From Dolomedes plantarius (lineage: Eukaryota > Arthropoda > Arachnida > Araneae > Dolomedidae), in assembly GCA_907164885.2 (NCBI GenBank), contig OU015503.1, forward strand, positions 66,506,068 through 66,570,067: a DNA stretch of 64,000 bases. The letters are read 5' to 3'. The number at the start of each line of letters is the position of its first letter. The first letter of the stretch is position 1. Positions 47,728 to 58,740 of this stretch are shown in pieces. The notes beneath the pieces were generated by a model. It made no database searches, was not told the DNA's origin, and saw only the letters and a list, made by a program, of their open reading frames with translations. Position numbers and translations under genes: made by a program.

Positions 47728-48155
47728 TGTTACGGATTTCTTCTAGAATCTCTTCTAACAACACAATTTAGGCTTCTCAGAAAAAATTAATTTACCCCGA
47801 ATTATTCCAGTTTGATATTTTTTTCAGATTTAGGAAAATGTGGGATAATATACCTGTTTTTCCCACCTCTTTTTAATTATATGCAACTCGGGATCACTAT
47901 TTAGGACTTGAGCGTTGTTTGACAATGCGGGGCACTTGTCATTAAAGATATTTGTACATTAACCTCGAGAATCGTTAGTTGCTTTTAATGTGGACGCAGT
48001 ATCGGTCAGCGATACTCAACCTTGCAACGAATGATGAAGGAAAACACAGCGCCTCTTGGCGGTATTAGAGGAAGTTTGGCGACATCTGGAGAGCCAATTG
48101 GATTTGACCTAGGAGGCGTTGTTATCAGTTCCGGTTCTAGAAGAAATCCGTATTA
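47728..48155. mobile_element. Possible solo LTR
   Basis: It starts TGTTACGGATTTCTTCTAGA and ends TCTAGAAGAAATCCGTATTA, an inverted terminal motif common to arthropod Ty3/Gypsy LTRs that begin TGTTACGGATT, although the final CA is not intact. ~428 bp, non-coding. No flanking duplication is clear, and no internal retroelement lies nearby. Confidence 0.45.
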
Positions 48156-48234
48156 TTTCCGGTTCTAGAACAATCCAGAATGTCGCTAAACATATCTTTT
48201 AATCCAGGTATTAAATTATTTTTCTTCTTTAAAC

Positions 48235-48354
48235 TGATAACAGATGGCAGTACTAGTCATTTTACTGCTTATTTAACAGGAATGTATTCTATGCAATTGA
48301 AAAGGACTAGATTTAGGCGTTTGCACTGTGCCAACGGCGCCCCTCAAAGGGTTA
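48235..48354. repeat. piggyBac-type MITE K, right-half fragment
   Basis: CTGATAACAGATGGCAGTAC to GCGCCCCTCAAAGGG then TTAA matches the right half of 29049-29303. The left half is missing. Confidence 0.7.
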
Positions 48355-49011
48355 AGCCCTTTATATCGGCCTTCAAAGATATATAAGCACCCAAAATTTC
48401 CTCTAGGTCAGCCAATCTTCAGCTATTGTACTAGTAATATGTTGCGCTATGTAATCCGGGTATTCTTTTTTTTATTATTATTAATATATTTTATTATCAT
48501 TAATTTTTCTAACGAGTTACAACCTTTTTTTTCTCCCGAGCCACATACATATATTTACAACATTACGCGTCTAGCAACATACTACACTATACCTTAAAAT
48601 ATAAAAATGAAAAAAATAAAACTCAAAACATAAATGTATTCAAAATTCTTTATGAAAACGAGTGTGATTTTTGATGTAGAGACGAACTATTGACTATTTT
48701 AGGCATAACAGGCTTATACTTGCTATACCCTACTCTCGATCAGTCATTAAGATAAAAATCAGTAGACCGATTTCTATACACGTTCTTCGCATATTTAATT
48801 TTGGTACAGGATCATTCTCAAAGATACGTTGATAAGAACAACTTGAGCAGCATGTGGCACATTTTTGTACAGTTTTGTGCTTTTAGGGCACTCATTTGCA
48901 AAATTGTGTTTACAAAAGCACCTGCCTGATAAAGAGTGTGAGTGTCTCGAACCAAACATAAAAATTTGTTGACACGCAGTTTGAGTATTCCTGGCATAAG
49001 TGAACCAACAC
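48355..49011. other. Intergenic AT-rich sequence
   Basis: Nothing recognisable. A short hydrophobic frame near 48430-48520 is poly-T rich and is not called. Confidence 0.4.
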
Positions 49012-49866
49012 AACCTCATGGTGTCATCTTCAGTTTGACCGAGGAACCCCAGGGGCGTCATCGGTTGAAGGACTAGTCCCAAGCCCAGTATTTCGTGGTA
49101 TTCCTCGTGATTCGAAACGAGCACCCATAGTCTCAAGTCCAGTATTTAATGGCATTCCTCGGGATTCGAACCGAGCACCCATAGTCCGAAGTCCAGTATT
49201 TCATGGCATTCTCGTGATTCGAAACGAGCACCCATAATCCCAAGTCCAGTATTTAATGGTATTCCTCCGGATTCGAACCGAGAACCCATAGTCCCAAGTC
49301 CAGTATTTAATGGCATTCCTCGGGATTCGAACCGAGCACCCATAGTCCGAAGTCCAGTATTTCATGGCATTCTCGTGATTCGAAACGAGCACCCATAATC
49401 CCAAGTCCAGTATTTAATGGCATTCCTCGGGATTCGAACCGAACACCCATAGTCCAAAGTCCAGTATTTCATGGCATTCTCGTGATTCGAAGCGAGCACC
49501 CATAATCCCAAGTCCAGTATTTAATGGTATTCCTCCGGATTCGAACCGAGAACCCATAGTCCCAAGTCCAGTATTTAATGGCATTCCTCGGGATTCGAAC
49601 CGAACACCCATAGTCCAAAGTCCAGTATTTCATGGCATTCTCGTGATTCGAAGCGAGCACCCATAATCCCAAGTCCAGTATTTAATGGTATTCCTCCGGA
49701 TTCGAACCGAGAACCCATAGTCCCAAGTCCAGTATTTCGTGGTATTCCTCGTGATTCGAAACGAGCACCCATAGTCTCAAGTCCAGTATTTAATGACATT
49801 CCTCGTGATTCGAACCGAACACCCATAGTCCCAAGCCTTCGTGCTACCACTAGGCTACCTCGGTGA
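49012..49866 (-). repeat. tRNA-derived SINE with its B-box half amplified into 14 tandem ~54-bp units
   Basis: The minus-strand start GTCACCGAGGTAGCCTAGTG with GTAGCACGAAGGC is a tRNA-like head with A box. What follows is not one B box but 14 copies of a ~54-bp unit, each carrying a TTCGAATC or TTCGAATCAC B-box core and a TATGGGTGCTCG/ATACTGGACTT segment. Three unit types (GGG-, GTG- and CGG-ATTCGAA on the plus strand) recur in that order at least three times, forming a ~160-bp higher-order repeat. The open frames here come from the array. Confidence 0.85.
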
Positions 49867-50922
49867 CTTTTGCTTTCGGGCTTTTGTCTAGGTCATCACA
49901 TAAATTAAAGTTTCCGGTTATACTTCGAGACTAAACAAAATAAATACATTTCACCGTCTTTCAAAATTTTTTAAGTCTTTTGTCAAACCTAGACAATCCG
50001 TGATTTTGAAAAATGCATGACAAGTCGGAAAGAAAGCTCTTCCTTCGTGTTTATATGTATATAAATAAATAAAAAACTCAGAAAGCTCATATATAAGTTT
50101 TGAAGAATTTCGAATCACAGCACAAATTGGTGATATAATGGATTGTTACTTCCAATTGAAGTTTGAAAAAGTTACATTTAAGAAAATTTTTTTTCGACAT
50201 GAGTCTAATTGAATGTTACACCTTCTTTGTATTTTTTTTGCAGTATAATTATCTATTCCAGTAAAGATAAAAGTATTACAATATGCATCCTGGAAGCTAA
50301 AAATGAATTTCTCATGTGAGTCTTCAGTTCCAATGTTAGCAACTGTATTGAAAACCCTCACTTTACTTGGCATGAAAGATTTAATATAAATGCAGCTGCA
50401 TTAGATAATGATAGTTCCGTTATATATATATGTCAAGGATTTAGTGGGAAAAGAATGATTACTCTAAATTTAAAGGGGGCTTAGTAATTAATTTATTGTT
50501 GTGGCGTAATTCGCCACTATTCTCATATCTTATTTCGAAACGCATCGCAGAGAAAGTATTTTACGGAGTGAACTTGATTCACGTAAATTGAAGAACCAGG
50601 AAGGAAATCTATAAATAGTAACAAAAATAGCTCCGCTTCGGCCTCATCTTCGGTGCAAACGTCACACGCATGCGCGATGGCTTTAGATGGCAGAAAAACA
50701 ATAGCGTTTAATCAGACGGCGGGAAATTCTTGATGGAGATAGTCACGCGTCGCGTGGGAGCTTGATGACTCTTGGATTTAATTTATCAGATTGAATCAGG
50801 TAGCTTAAGATTTTGTAAATAAACGATGTTAGATATATTAATTGTAGGTCTTTGCCACCGGCCTATTAATTCATTGACTGCATAATATCGAATCCACACA
50901 GGAGCAAACACGCAGCCTGTCA
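49867..50922. other. Intergenic sequence
   Basis: No gene or repeat recognised; short frames (for example 50146-50373 minus) are without known domains. Confidence 0.4.
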
Positions 50923-50944
50923 TATATATATATATATATATATA
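50923..50944. repeat. (TA)n microsatellite
   Basis: Short TA run ending at the first base of Tc1 element B. Confidence 0.9.
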
Positions 50945-52353
50945 CACTGCTGGCCACCCAAATTGCAACACCAAGAAAGACAAGAGATATCACAACAAAA
51001 TTTATTCTGTAGATAACATGTTGACCAAGTATCAAATGATTAAATTTATAGACTTCTGTGAAGTGTGGTTCCTGCCAAAATCAGTAGCCAGAGTAGCCGC
51101 CATTGTTGGAGATCACCGCTGCCACACGCCTCGGCATTGATTCAAAGAGACTTTGGATGAGTTCTTGGGGTACAGCAGACCAAGCAGGTTCCACACGTTG
51201 CCAAAGTTGATCTACTGTGGCAGCTGGGGATGGAATCTGGGTCAATCGTAGAGACACCATGGATCACATGTTTTCTATCGGCGAAAGATCCGGAGAGCGA
51301 GGCGGCCAGGCAAGCAATTCAATCTGGCGATTGACGAAGAACCGTTGGACAATACGTGCCACTTGTGGTCGCGCATTATCCTGTTGAAATATGGCTGTGG
51401 GCAAGCCCTGAAGGTAAGGAAGGACAACTGGCTCCAACACCTCGGAGATGTAGCGCTGGCTGTTTAAAGTACCGGCAATGCGTACTAGAGGTGTACGAGA
51501 GTGATATCCAATACAGCCCCATACCATAATACCCGGTGCAGGACCAGTGTGGCGGTGCATAACGCAGCTGTTCAGCATCCTCTCTTCACGGTGTCTCCAG
51601 ACTCGAATGCGACCATCCTGGTGTTGCAGACAGAAGCGTGACTCGTCAGTAAAGACAATTTCATTCCATTCTGCCGTCCACATCCTTCTGTCATCGCACC
51701 ATTGCCGGCGGAGACGTCTGTGGTTCTGCGTCAAGGGTAGACAAAGCAATGGACGTCTTGCGGACAGACCACTCTGCTGTAAACGGCGTCGAGTGGTACG
51801 CGCAGACACTGGATGATGCGTTACAGACTGCATGTGCTGTGCTATGGTTCGTGATGTGACTGAGCGATCCGTCACTGCCATGCGCACAATTTGCCTGTCA
51901 TCACGTGAAGTGGTGCGCTGAGGTGGATGAGATCGAACACGCCGGTCCGTCGTACCCTCCTGCATCCAACGATCACATATGCGCATTACAGTTGTTTGGT
52001 TTCGTCCAACACGACTACCGATTTCCCTGAAAGATAATCCACAATCTCGGTAGGCCACTATCCTTCCTCTGTCGAACTCGGATACTTGATCAAAAGATGA
52101 TCGCTGTTTTCGACGAGGCATAATTGATCGTTTTTTTGAAAAAACCACAAGAAAGACACAATTGCCGAACTTGAAATCGTCAAAATCTCCAAGCCTTAAA
52201 TAGCGCTTTGAAGTGGCGCCACAGGGGCGCGTGATGTGCCTCTGCGCTTAAATTCTAATCATTTGCATATCTCACCTCCGCTAATGCATGTTGTAAATTT
52301 CATGTTATTTGCATGTTTCCTTCAGGGTGTTGCATTTACAGTGGCCAGCAGTG
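50945..52353 (-). mobile_element. Tc1-like element (family B), full length
   Basis: The left end CACTGCTGGCCACCCAAATT and, inverted from the right, CACTGCTGGCCACTGTAAAT form imperfect ~30-bp terminal repeats, each next to TA. At 1,409 bp it is a normal Tc1 length. It encodes one transposase on the minus strand with a single premature stop. Fragments of the same family lie at 22476-22580 and 23739-24235. Confidence 0.92.
51081..52148 (-). pseudogene. Tc1-like (Tcb1-type) DD34E transposase with one nonsense codon
   Basis: The likely start is the Met of MPRRKQRSSFDQVSEFDRGR (about 52121). A bipartite HTH region (LSFREIGSRVGRNQTTVMRI and RTIAQHMQSV) precedes the catalytic triad: IVFTDESRFCLQHQ (first Asp), AIFQQDNARPQVA (second Asp) and SPDLSPIENM (Glu). 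A TGA at 51264-51266 falls directly after PIENM. The same frame continues for 60 more codons to the natural stop at 51081-51083, after SNNGGYSGY. No other break is visible, so this is the least damaged DNA transposase in the window. Products of this type are abundant in spider genomes. Confidence 0.9.
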
Positions 52354-52369
52354 TATATACATATATATA
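52354..52369. repeat. Short (TA)n
   Basis: TATATACATATATATA joins Tc1 element B to the pogo element. Confidence 0.85.
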
Positions 52370-54617
52370 CAGTAAAGCCCCGATTATACGCGAAATTGGG
52401 TGGCAAGGTCGCCGCGGATAGCAAAAATCGCAGATAACCCGTAAAAATACTAAAAATGAGGTGCAAACATGAAAAATAGTATTTCAACATAAAAACTATG
52501 TTTTATTGTACAAAAAACATAATAAAACATTTAAAATACATATGTACGGTGCAGCAAAAACCTTTGCTCTATGTCTAAATCACTAAAATAAAGAACAGTA
52601 ACCAAAAAGCAATACATACCTACTGTATGTACAAAAAGTATTCAGTTACACCTTTTAAAAAAATCAGTCACTCGTTTTTGCTTTCTATGGAAACACCTTT
52701 TCTTTATTCTGAATTGTACTTTCATTAACATGGGTTTTTCTGCCAGATTTGCATCGTCGTCTTGTTCCTCTAAATATTGAAGTAATCCATGCGCGTGCTG
52801 CAAGCAGTTTCGTGTGTCATTCGCGCAGAGGCCTCGTGTTCTTCACTTTCACTTTGGTCTTAGTTCTCGTTCACTCCCATTGCTTTGTTCTTTATATCAA
52901 TGTTAGTCAGTCGTCCAAACTCTGACTCACTTGCGTCGCATTCTAGCCACTCTTCTATGTTCTCTTCGTCGACATTTTCGCCTCCTGGAACACTAGGTCA
53001 ACAAGTGTAGCGGTCGGCATTACTTCACTCTCTTCTTCACAAATGTTTTTGTTGCTATTTGTTTCGATACTCGGAAAGAGTTTTGTGATTTAACAAGGTT
53101 TGAGGGTTTGATGTAATCCCATGCAGACGCAATATCGTAAATTATATCCAAAATTCTATAATTCCGCCAAAATTGTTTGAGCAGCCTTCCTCGATTTTTG
53201 ACAGTAATAACTTTGTCCTGTGTGTTCTCTTCATGGTTGCAATGACTCCGTGGTCCATAGGTTGTATCAGCGCAGTAACATTTGGGGGTAAAAACTTTGC
53301 GAAGATTTGCCCGTCAGAAGATTTAAACACACTTGTAGCTGGGTGTGAAGACGCGTTGTCAATTAGTAAAACAGCCTTCATTAGCAAACTTATTGAGTCA
53401 AGATGTTTAGGTACTTGAGGCACGAAAATCTTTTCAAACCATTCTTGAAAAATCCACTGGCTCATCCAAACTTTTTTTTCGTTGAAATAATCAACTGATT
53501 AATTTTCTGCTCTTGTCCCCTTAAAAGACCTCGGTTTCTTAGATTTACCGATTACAAGAAGCTCGGTAGTTGCAACCGGTAGTTGAAGAAGTTTGTAACT
53601 ACGTCAGCGTTGCTGCATGGCAAGATTGTAATTCTTTCCTTGCTACTTTTGTAATCTGCCGTTTGATGTTCACTTCCAAATGCTGAAGTACGAGTTGGAA
53701 GACACTTCCAAAAAAGCCCTTATTCATTAGAGTTATAAACTTGTTCATATGACTGATTCTCAAACAAAACAAACTCTTCAAAATCACGTTGAAAATCATC
53801 AGCTGCTTGTTGATCACCACTCAGCTTCTCTCCGTGTAGTCCAATCTCCCTAATTCCTTAACGTTTCTTAAAACTATGTAATCAACCGGAAGACAAATCA
53901 AAATTTCCTTCCAGACCGAACAAATCAAAAAACTTTTGTTTTAGCTGCAATTGTAGGACCAGACACGGGGTGCCCTCAGTTCGCACCTGAGCTAACCACT
54001 CCGCTAATGCCGAGTCAAATTTCTTATAGGTGGATTTCTTCATTGTTTTCCGTTTTTTCATCTCAGAAGCACTTTCCGACGCTGATGCAAAGACCAACAG
54101 TTTGTCTTAAAACGTCTCGCACGGTTGCTCCCCCGATTCTGTAATACAAATTCATCTGCATCCTTCAAGCGCCATATTCTATTTTAGAAATTATTTCAAG
54201 TTTTTGTGCAATCATTAACACAACCTTCTTTCGTTTTCAGCCTTATGTATTACATAATTCTAGGAAATAACGAAACACTAACCTTCAGCACTGACAAAGA
54301 AACATAAAACACGACTGACGCCTAAGCACACTTACTGACAACTGAGACCACTACAAGCCGAGAGAATACGTAGAGGGGGAAGGTTAGTGAACTTCACGCA
54401 GTGGACTTGCCCGCTCGGGTCGTCAAGGCCAATGATTAGAGAATATGCATAATTTTCGACCTTTGCACTGTAGGGCCTATAGTATTTTCCCTGTTGTTGG
54501 CTTGGGTAAAAAATTAATATTCTTTTGGGGTTCGTAGTTAAATTTTTATATTATTGCGGCATTCGCGAATAAAATATAAAGCCCCATCATCCGCTCGCGG
54601 ATAATCGGGGCTTTATC

Positions 54618-54620
<3 letters not shown>
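52370..54620 (-). mobile_element. pogo/Tigger-type element, decayed
   Basis: The left tip CAGTAAAGCCCCGATTATAC is mirrored by GATAATCGGGGCTTTATCGTG at the right, and TA flanks both. The 2.25-kb interior carries a broken minus-strand transposase with HTH and DDE parts. Confidence 0.82.
53142..54097 (-). pseudogene. pogo/Tigger (CENP-B/Jerky-like) transposase pseudogene
   Basis: From 54097 a CENP-B-type HTH reads KKSTYKKFDSALAEWLAQVR. After frameshifts, 53599-53820 covers a region whose neighbouring frame reads YEQVYNSNE and GLFWKCLPTRTSAF, the first-Asp region of pogo transposases, with a stop where that Asp-Glu motif should continue. 53142-53465 then gives AVLLIDNASSHPATSVFKSS (second Asp) and NVTALIQPMDHGVIATMKRT (third Asp). 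The order HTH-DDE is intact but stops and frameshifts make it inactive. Confidence 0.8.

Positions 54621-54709
<89 letters not shown>
54621..54709. repeat. (TA)n followed by (GT)n microsatellite
   Basis: About 35 bp of TA then about 54 bp of GT, directly after the pogo tip. Confidence 0.97.
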
Positions 54710-54710
<1 letters not shown>

Positions 54711-54953
54711 ATAAATACGACGATCAATGTGTACAATCGGTGTAAAAAAACAAAAATATATTTATAAATAACTCGTAAGGGATATTTTTATAAACAAAAT
54801 AATGTAGAAGAAAATATTCAAATTAAATCCAATAAGACATACTAAAGAATATAGTACAGTTAATATAGTGCAGTTTGGGGAACATATCTTTTACTGTATT
54901 TTAATATTTTTTTGGATAATGTCCAATCGTCTGCCGCATTAGCAAGAAGAAGA
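54710..54953 (-). repeat. Helitron-like element F, interior fragment
   Basis: Inverted match to the 12980-13200 part of copy 2, including AGTACAGTTTGAGAAACATA-like and AATATTCAAATTAAATCCAA stretches (diverged). Both ends stop at microsatellites; the 5' and 3' tips are absent. Confidence 0.7.
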
Positions 54954-54985
<32 letters not shown>

Positions 54986-55023
54986 TATATATTATATATA
55001 TATATATGTATGTATGTATGTAT
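54954..55023. repeat. (TA)n with TATG units
   Basis: TA runs, a TTAATTATATATT interruption, and a few TATG repeats. Confidence 0.93.
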
Positions 55024-55109
55024 ATGGGCCCCTTTGGCTGGCCACCCCTCAAAACGGCCAGTTTCTTTTTTTGTATCAATTCTTCTCTGAACCGCCATAA
55101 AGGAGTTTC
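55024..55109 (-). repeat. One-unit fragment of the 76-789 element
   Basis: On the minus strand CTGAAACTCCTTTATGGCGG leads to GGCCGTTTTGAGGGGTGGCC, the same order as one unit of the tandem-array element, with one terminal tip preserved next to TA. Confidence 0.7.
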
Positions 55110-55483
55110 AGTATATATATAATCCTTATAATAAAATTCTGAAGGGTTCCTGAATGTGTGGTGACAATGCTTTGCTTACAATGCAGTATTTTATTCAAGA
55201 AAATCTGTAAATGGGGGTTTCTTGAATAACTCATAACATCCATGCATAAAATTTAGTACGTTTTGACGTCATAACGGAGATGGAGTTTTACTTACGGGGC
55301 GATGACATTAATTTCACGAGGCATAACGAGTAAAATAGTCTAGTGCACCGAAATTTCAGAAGAGGACTTGTATATTATCCTTTCATATACGTCTGGCAAG
55401 GGGTTGAAATGTAATTAAATCAAAATATGCTAAAGGAAACCTGAGAAGACATTTATTCTTTAACACACGAAATTATACTCACA

Positions 55484-55487
<4 letters not shown>
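55110..55487. other. Intergenic sequence
   Basis: No gene or named repeat; a TTTTGACGTCATAA motif near 55262 resembles 29638. Confidence 0.4.
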
Positions 55488-55559
<72 letters not shown>

Positions 55560-55589
55560 TACATGTATATATGCATGTGTATATATATA
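55488..55589. repeat. (TA)n microsatellite
   Basis: About 65 bp of pure TA, then TACATACATGTATATATGCATG and more TA up to the Tigger tip. Confidence 0.93.
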
Positions 55590-55795
55590 CAGTGGTACCT
55601 CGACTTACGAGTTTTTCGAGATACGAGCATTCTATCGGTCGATTTTTTGCTTCGAGTTACGAGCTAAAATTCGGGTTACGAGCAAGCTTCTGATATCCCA
55701 CCGCTAGTTTGAGCAGCGAATACTATGTTACGTGTCATCAAATGAGAACACAAGAAGCATATAATATTTATAACCTTTATGTACAATTATTATAC

Positions 55796-55799
55796 AATT
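55796..55799. other. Target-site duplication (left)
   Basis: AATT directly before the LTR; the same four bases follow the other LTR at 63448-63451. A 4-bp duplication is usual for Ty3/Gypsy integration. Confidence 0.8.
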
Positions 55800-56286
55800 T
55801 ATGTGGTTCTTCCTTTCTTTTTATATCTCTAACGGTCCAGGCACATTATAAAGTACGAGGGATAACTCTAGAATAACTCCTTTATTCTCTTCGTAGAGGC
55901 AGACTAACATATACAGACTTGGGGCTTCCAAAATAATACACAACAGTACCGCAACCCGCGGTACTAAGAAACTAAAGGTCGCAATGAATCCCTCAGGCAG
56001 AGTAGGCATTTACTAACAATACACGTACACCTCGGCTCTGAGCTAATTCTCGAAGTCGTGCAGCCACCTCGGCTAAATACCAATACACGCTCTATCATTT
56101 AAACACCGCTATCACCTTCCATCAAGCTTGCCTCGCTCTCTCTCGTATCGCTACTAAAGTCTTGGGCTTTTGCCAACTCAGCGTGTGCCCTTTAAATAGA
56201 TCAAACATCTGCGCCGAACTCACTTTGGCTGGCATGTACAGCGCTGCTACCCGAAATTTGCATCTGAGCAACACGCGAACCCTACA
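55800..56286 (-). repeat. 3' LTR of the Gypsy element
   Basis: 487 bp. On the element's strand it starts TGTAGGGTTCGCGTGTTGCT and ends GAAGAACCACATA. The matching copy is 62961-63447. Confidence 0.95.
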
Positions 56287-56300
56287 CTCTCCCTGACCCA
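56287..56300 (-). other. Polypurine tract
   Basis: On the minus strand TGGGTCAGGGAGAG lies directly before the 3' LTR, the place of plus-strand priming. The run is interrupted by TC, so it is a weak tract. Confidence 0.6.
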
Positions 56301-58040
56301 ACAAAAAAATTTAGACCGCCACCCCTTTAACGGGGTGCGGGCGCGGATTTTTAATAAAACTCCCCCCGCGATTGGGAGTCTATGCAATTTCCTACACTCC
56401 CCTAGAAACTACTCTCTGCCTGAACTGATTCCTTACCCCTTTTAACATCCGTTCGTCTTGAGTAACATAACCTAGAAGCAAAGTTTATTACAAAAAGTCT
56501 CTGCACTTCATCATCGGCAGGTTGTTCTTAATTCGGAGTCCATAGCTGGAATCCCGGAAAAACTCCCCTCCGGCCACAGGGTAGAAAACCATTAGTTTTA
56601 TTCAAATGAATAATAGCCCTTCTCTGCCGTATAGTGTGATCGGCAGCATTTCATCGGAACTTGTCCTTCGGCTCCCTGGCCATTGCTGGTGCGTCCATCT
56701 CATTCTGTAGCCAGCACTTCTTCCTCCTGGTATCCCTCACTGCAAGTACACCTCCGTCTACTTAAACAAAAAAAATCTAATTTAAACGTAGAGCTCCACT
56801 CATGTCTGACTGACCGGAATCCCGTTCAGACATCCAAAATACAAGTTTTATAGTAATCTTATTCCTGCACCAAAATATATAATTCACCTGCAATCTTAAA
56901 CATTATAAAACTACAATTTCAATTTCTAAGCATTTCTAACTGAACAGTTGCACATTTCAATTTTCAATTGTATTTCACTTGTTAGTTTTCTCAATTGTAC
57001 AAACAAAACATAGTATTAACATTTTATTAGTTGTATAAGTAAAACAAAGTGAAAATTAGGCATATACTTTCTTGATACTTCAGAATTTAAATTGTGTTAT
57101 ATAAGATACCTAAATTTAGTTCATTAATCATTTCTGTCCGGGATCTCAATATAATGCCATTTAAATCTAGGCAAGGCTGACACTAAAAGCCTTATTTTTT
57201 TTTCAGTTTCAAGTTCTAAGGATACTTAAAAAAAATTTCAGACATGACATCACAAATGTCAGAAATGTAAAGAAATGTCTGCTATGTACAGTCAGTTGAA
57301 TACAATACATGTAAATATTTACCAATTCTAATACATCTACAAATACCTAACAAAACAATCTATATATCTATTTATACTACTAAAGCAATCTGTTTGTGCG
57401 TGGAATGTGTAACGCGCGCAAGTGTTGTTAGGGATCAATTAGTTAAATGTGTCGGCCCATGTCAAGAGAGCCGTTGGGGATTTACAATTTAAGAGACCAA
57501 GGTTTTCTTCCGAGGTTAAATTGCAAATTCCTCTGTGTGACCTTGATCGCTCTGAGAGAGGGGATATTACAGCTTAGTGACGACACGTGTTTAACCTTAA
57601 TTATTACAATTCGAAATACGCATTCGACATCAAATATTTCGCAAGCAATATTACACATTCAAGTCAAACTTTGATACAAAATTACATTATATTCCTAAAA
57701 AAATTACATTTTTATGCAATAGAATCACCATATATTCAAAGATTTTACATTCTTATGCCATAAAATTACATTCTTATAAGTTTCACTTACTACAATTCCA
57801 GAGTTCCACATGACACTTTTTTGAAAATACCTAGCGTCAAAAATTATTACAAAGCCATCATTAAAGTTATCACATACCAATCAGAATTCAGATTGTATAA
57901 CAAAATCAATTATATCATTATAGACTCATAGCACTGATTACTCAAAATATCAGAGCTGCGTTCCAAGGTATTTTACTATTAATGTATTTTCACAAAAAAA
58001 AAGTTCGACTTTGGAAGACTCTGAAGTCTGGCTCCAATCT
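56301..58040 (-). other. Non-coding 3' region of the Gypsy element
   Basis: No envelope, chromodomain or other domain is recognised. CCACCCCTTTAACGGGGTG near 56320 can form a hairpin. The rest is AT-rich. Confidence 0.5.
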
Positions 58041-58045
58041 GAAAA

Positions 58046-58641
58046 TCAATAATGTTGAATTGATACATCACCACACATCTGGGCTCGCACTGTATCCAAC
58101 CAAGCTATCCATCGAACATCAGAATGTGTCATAAATCGTTCCTTCCTGATTTGAGGCTTCAGTCTAGACTTTCCCGACGCCATTCTGCCTTTTCGGTGTT
58201 GTTTATTGTTTGGAATAACCGCTGAAATGCGTTGTTTCCTTTGTGAAGTCCCTATCTGCGTCTTCGCCCTCCTCTTTCTGAGTTCGTACCGTGGTTGTTT
58301 TTCATATTGCCCCGATACACCGTCTGCCAACTGCCGTTTCTGAGGCGGTTGCTTCTGAGTGTTATGGCTGCTGGATTTCGGGGGTCCTGGTGTGGGCCCT
58401 GAACTTTGATCTGTATAACTGCAGGTCGGTATTCTCCGGCCAATTGTTTCTTGTCGCACATTCCTTGGATTAAATTTGGATGTGTAAAAATAGGGTTTTG
58501 CTGGACCCTCTTTCTTCTTGCATTTTTTTCTGGAATTGCATTACCGTTTGAAAACTTCCGTTTTCCCCTTATGTGCGGCCCTGGGATTCTAAATTGGACT
58601 TTTTTTGCTGTCTGATCTCCGTTTTCATGTTTCCGTTTCAA
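58046..58641 (-). CDS. Basic open frames downstream of integrase, function unknown
   Basis: Two overlapping minus-strand frames, 58252-58641 (129 codons) and 58046-58459 (137 codons), encode Lys/Arg/Gln-rich products (for example KRQLADGVSGQYEKQPRYEL). They follow the pol stop by ~100 bp. They could be one small third ORF with a frameshift, or a decayed pol extension. No domain is recognised and no membrane segment is present, so an envelope is unlikely. Confidence 0.3.
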
Positions 58642-58740
58642 GCATGACTGTGGAGTGCTATGTTCATTTTGAAAATGCGGATTCTGCTGTTTCTTTCCGG
58701 AATTCTCAATCGGTGTGTCTGCAACACGTTTTTGCGATTT

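Noticed and set aside
47728..48155. Complete LTR retrotransposon
   Set aside because: Only one LTR-like unit is present, with no gag or pol beside it and no clear duplication; kept as a possible solo LTR.
49146..49850. Overlapping minus-strand frames with GTMGSRFESGGIPLNTGL-like repeats
   Set aside because: They are by-products of the 54-bp SINE-derived array; two frames are equally open, as expected when the unit is a multiple of three.
49080..49850. CRISPR array
   Set aside because: Regular ~54-bp spacing but no unique spacers; all unit sequence is repeated, and the context is eukaryotic.
56301..58740. Envelope gene of an errantivirus-type element
   Set aside because: No long frame, signal peptide or membrane segment is seen; only short basic frames are present.
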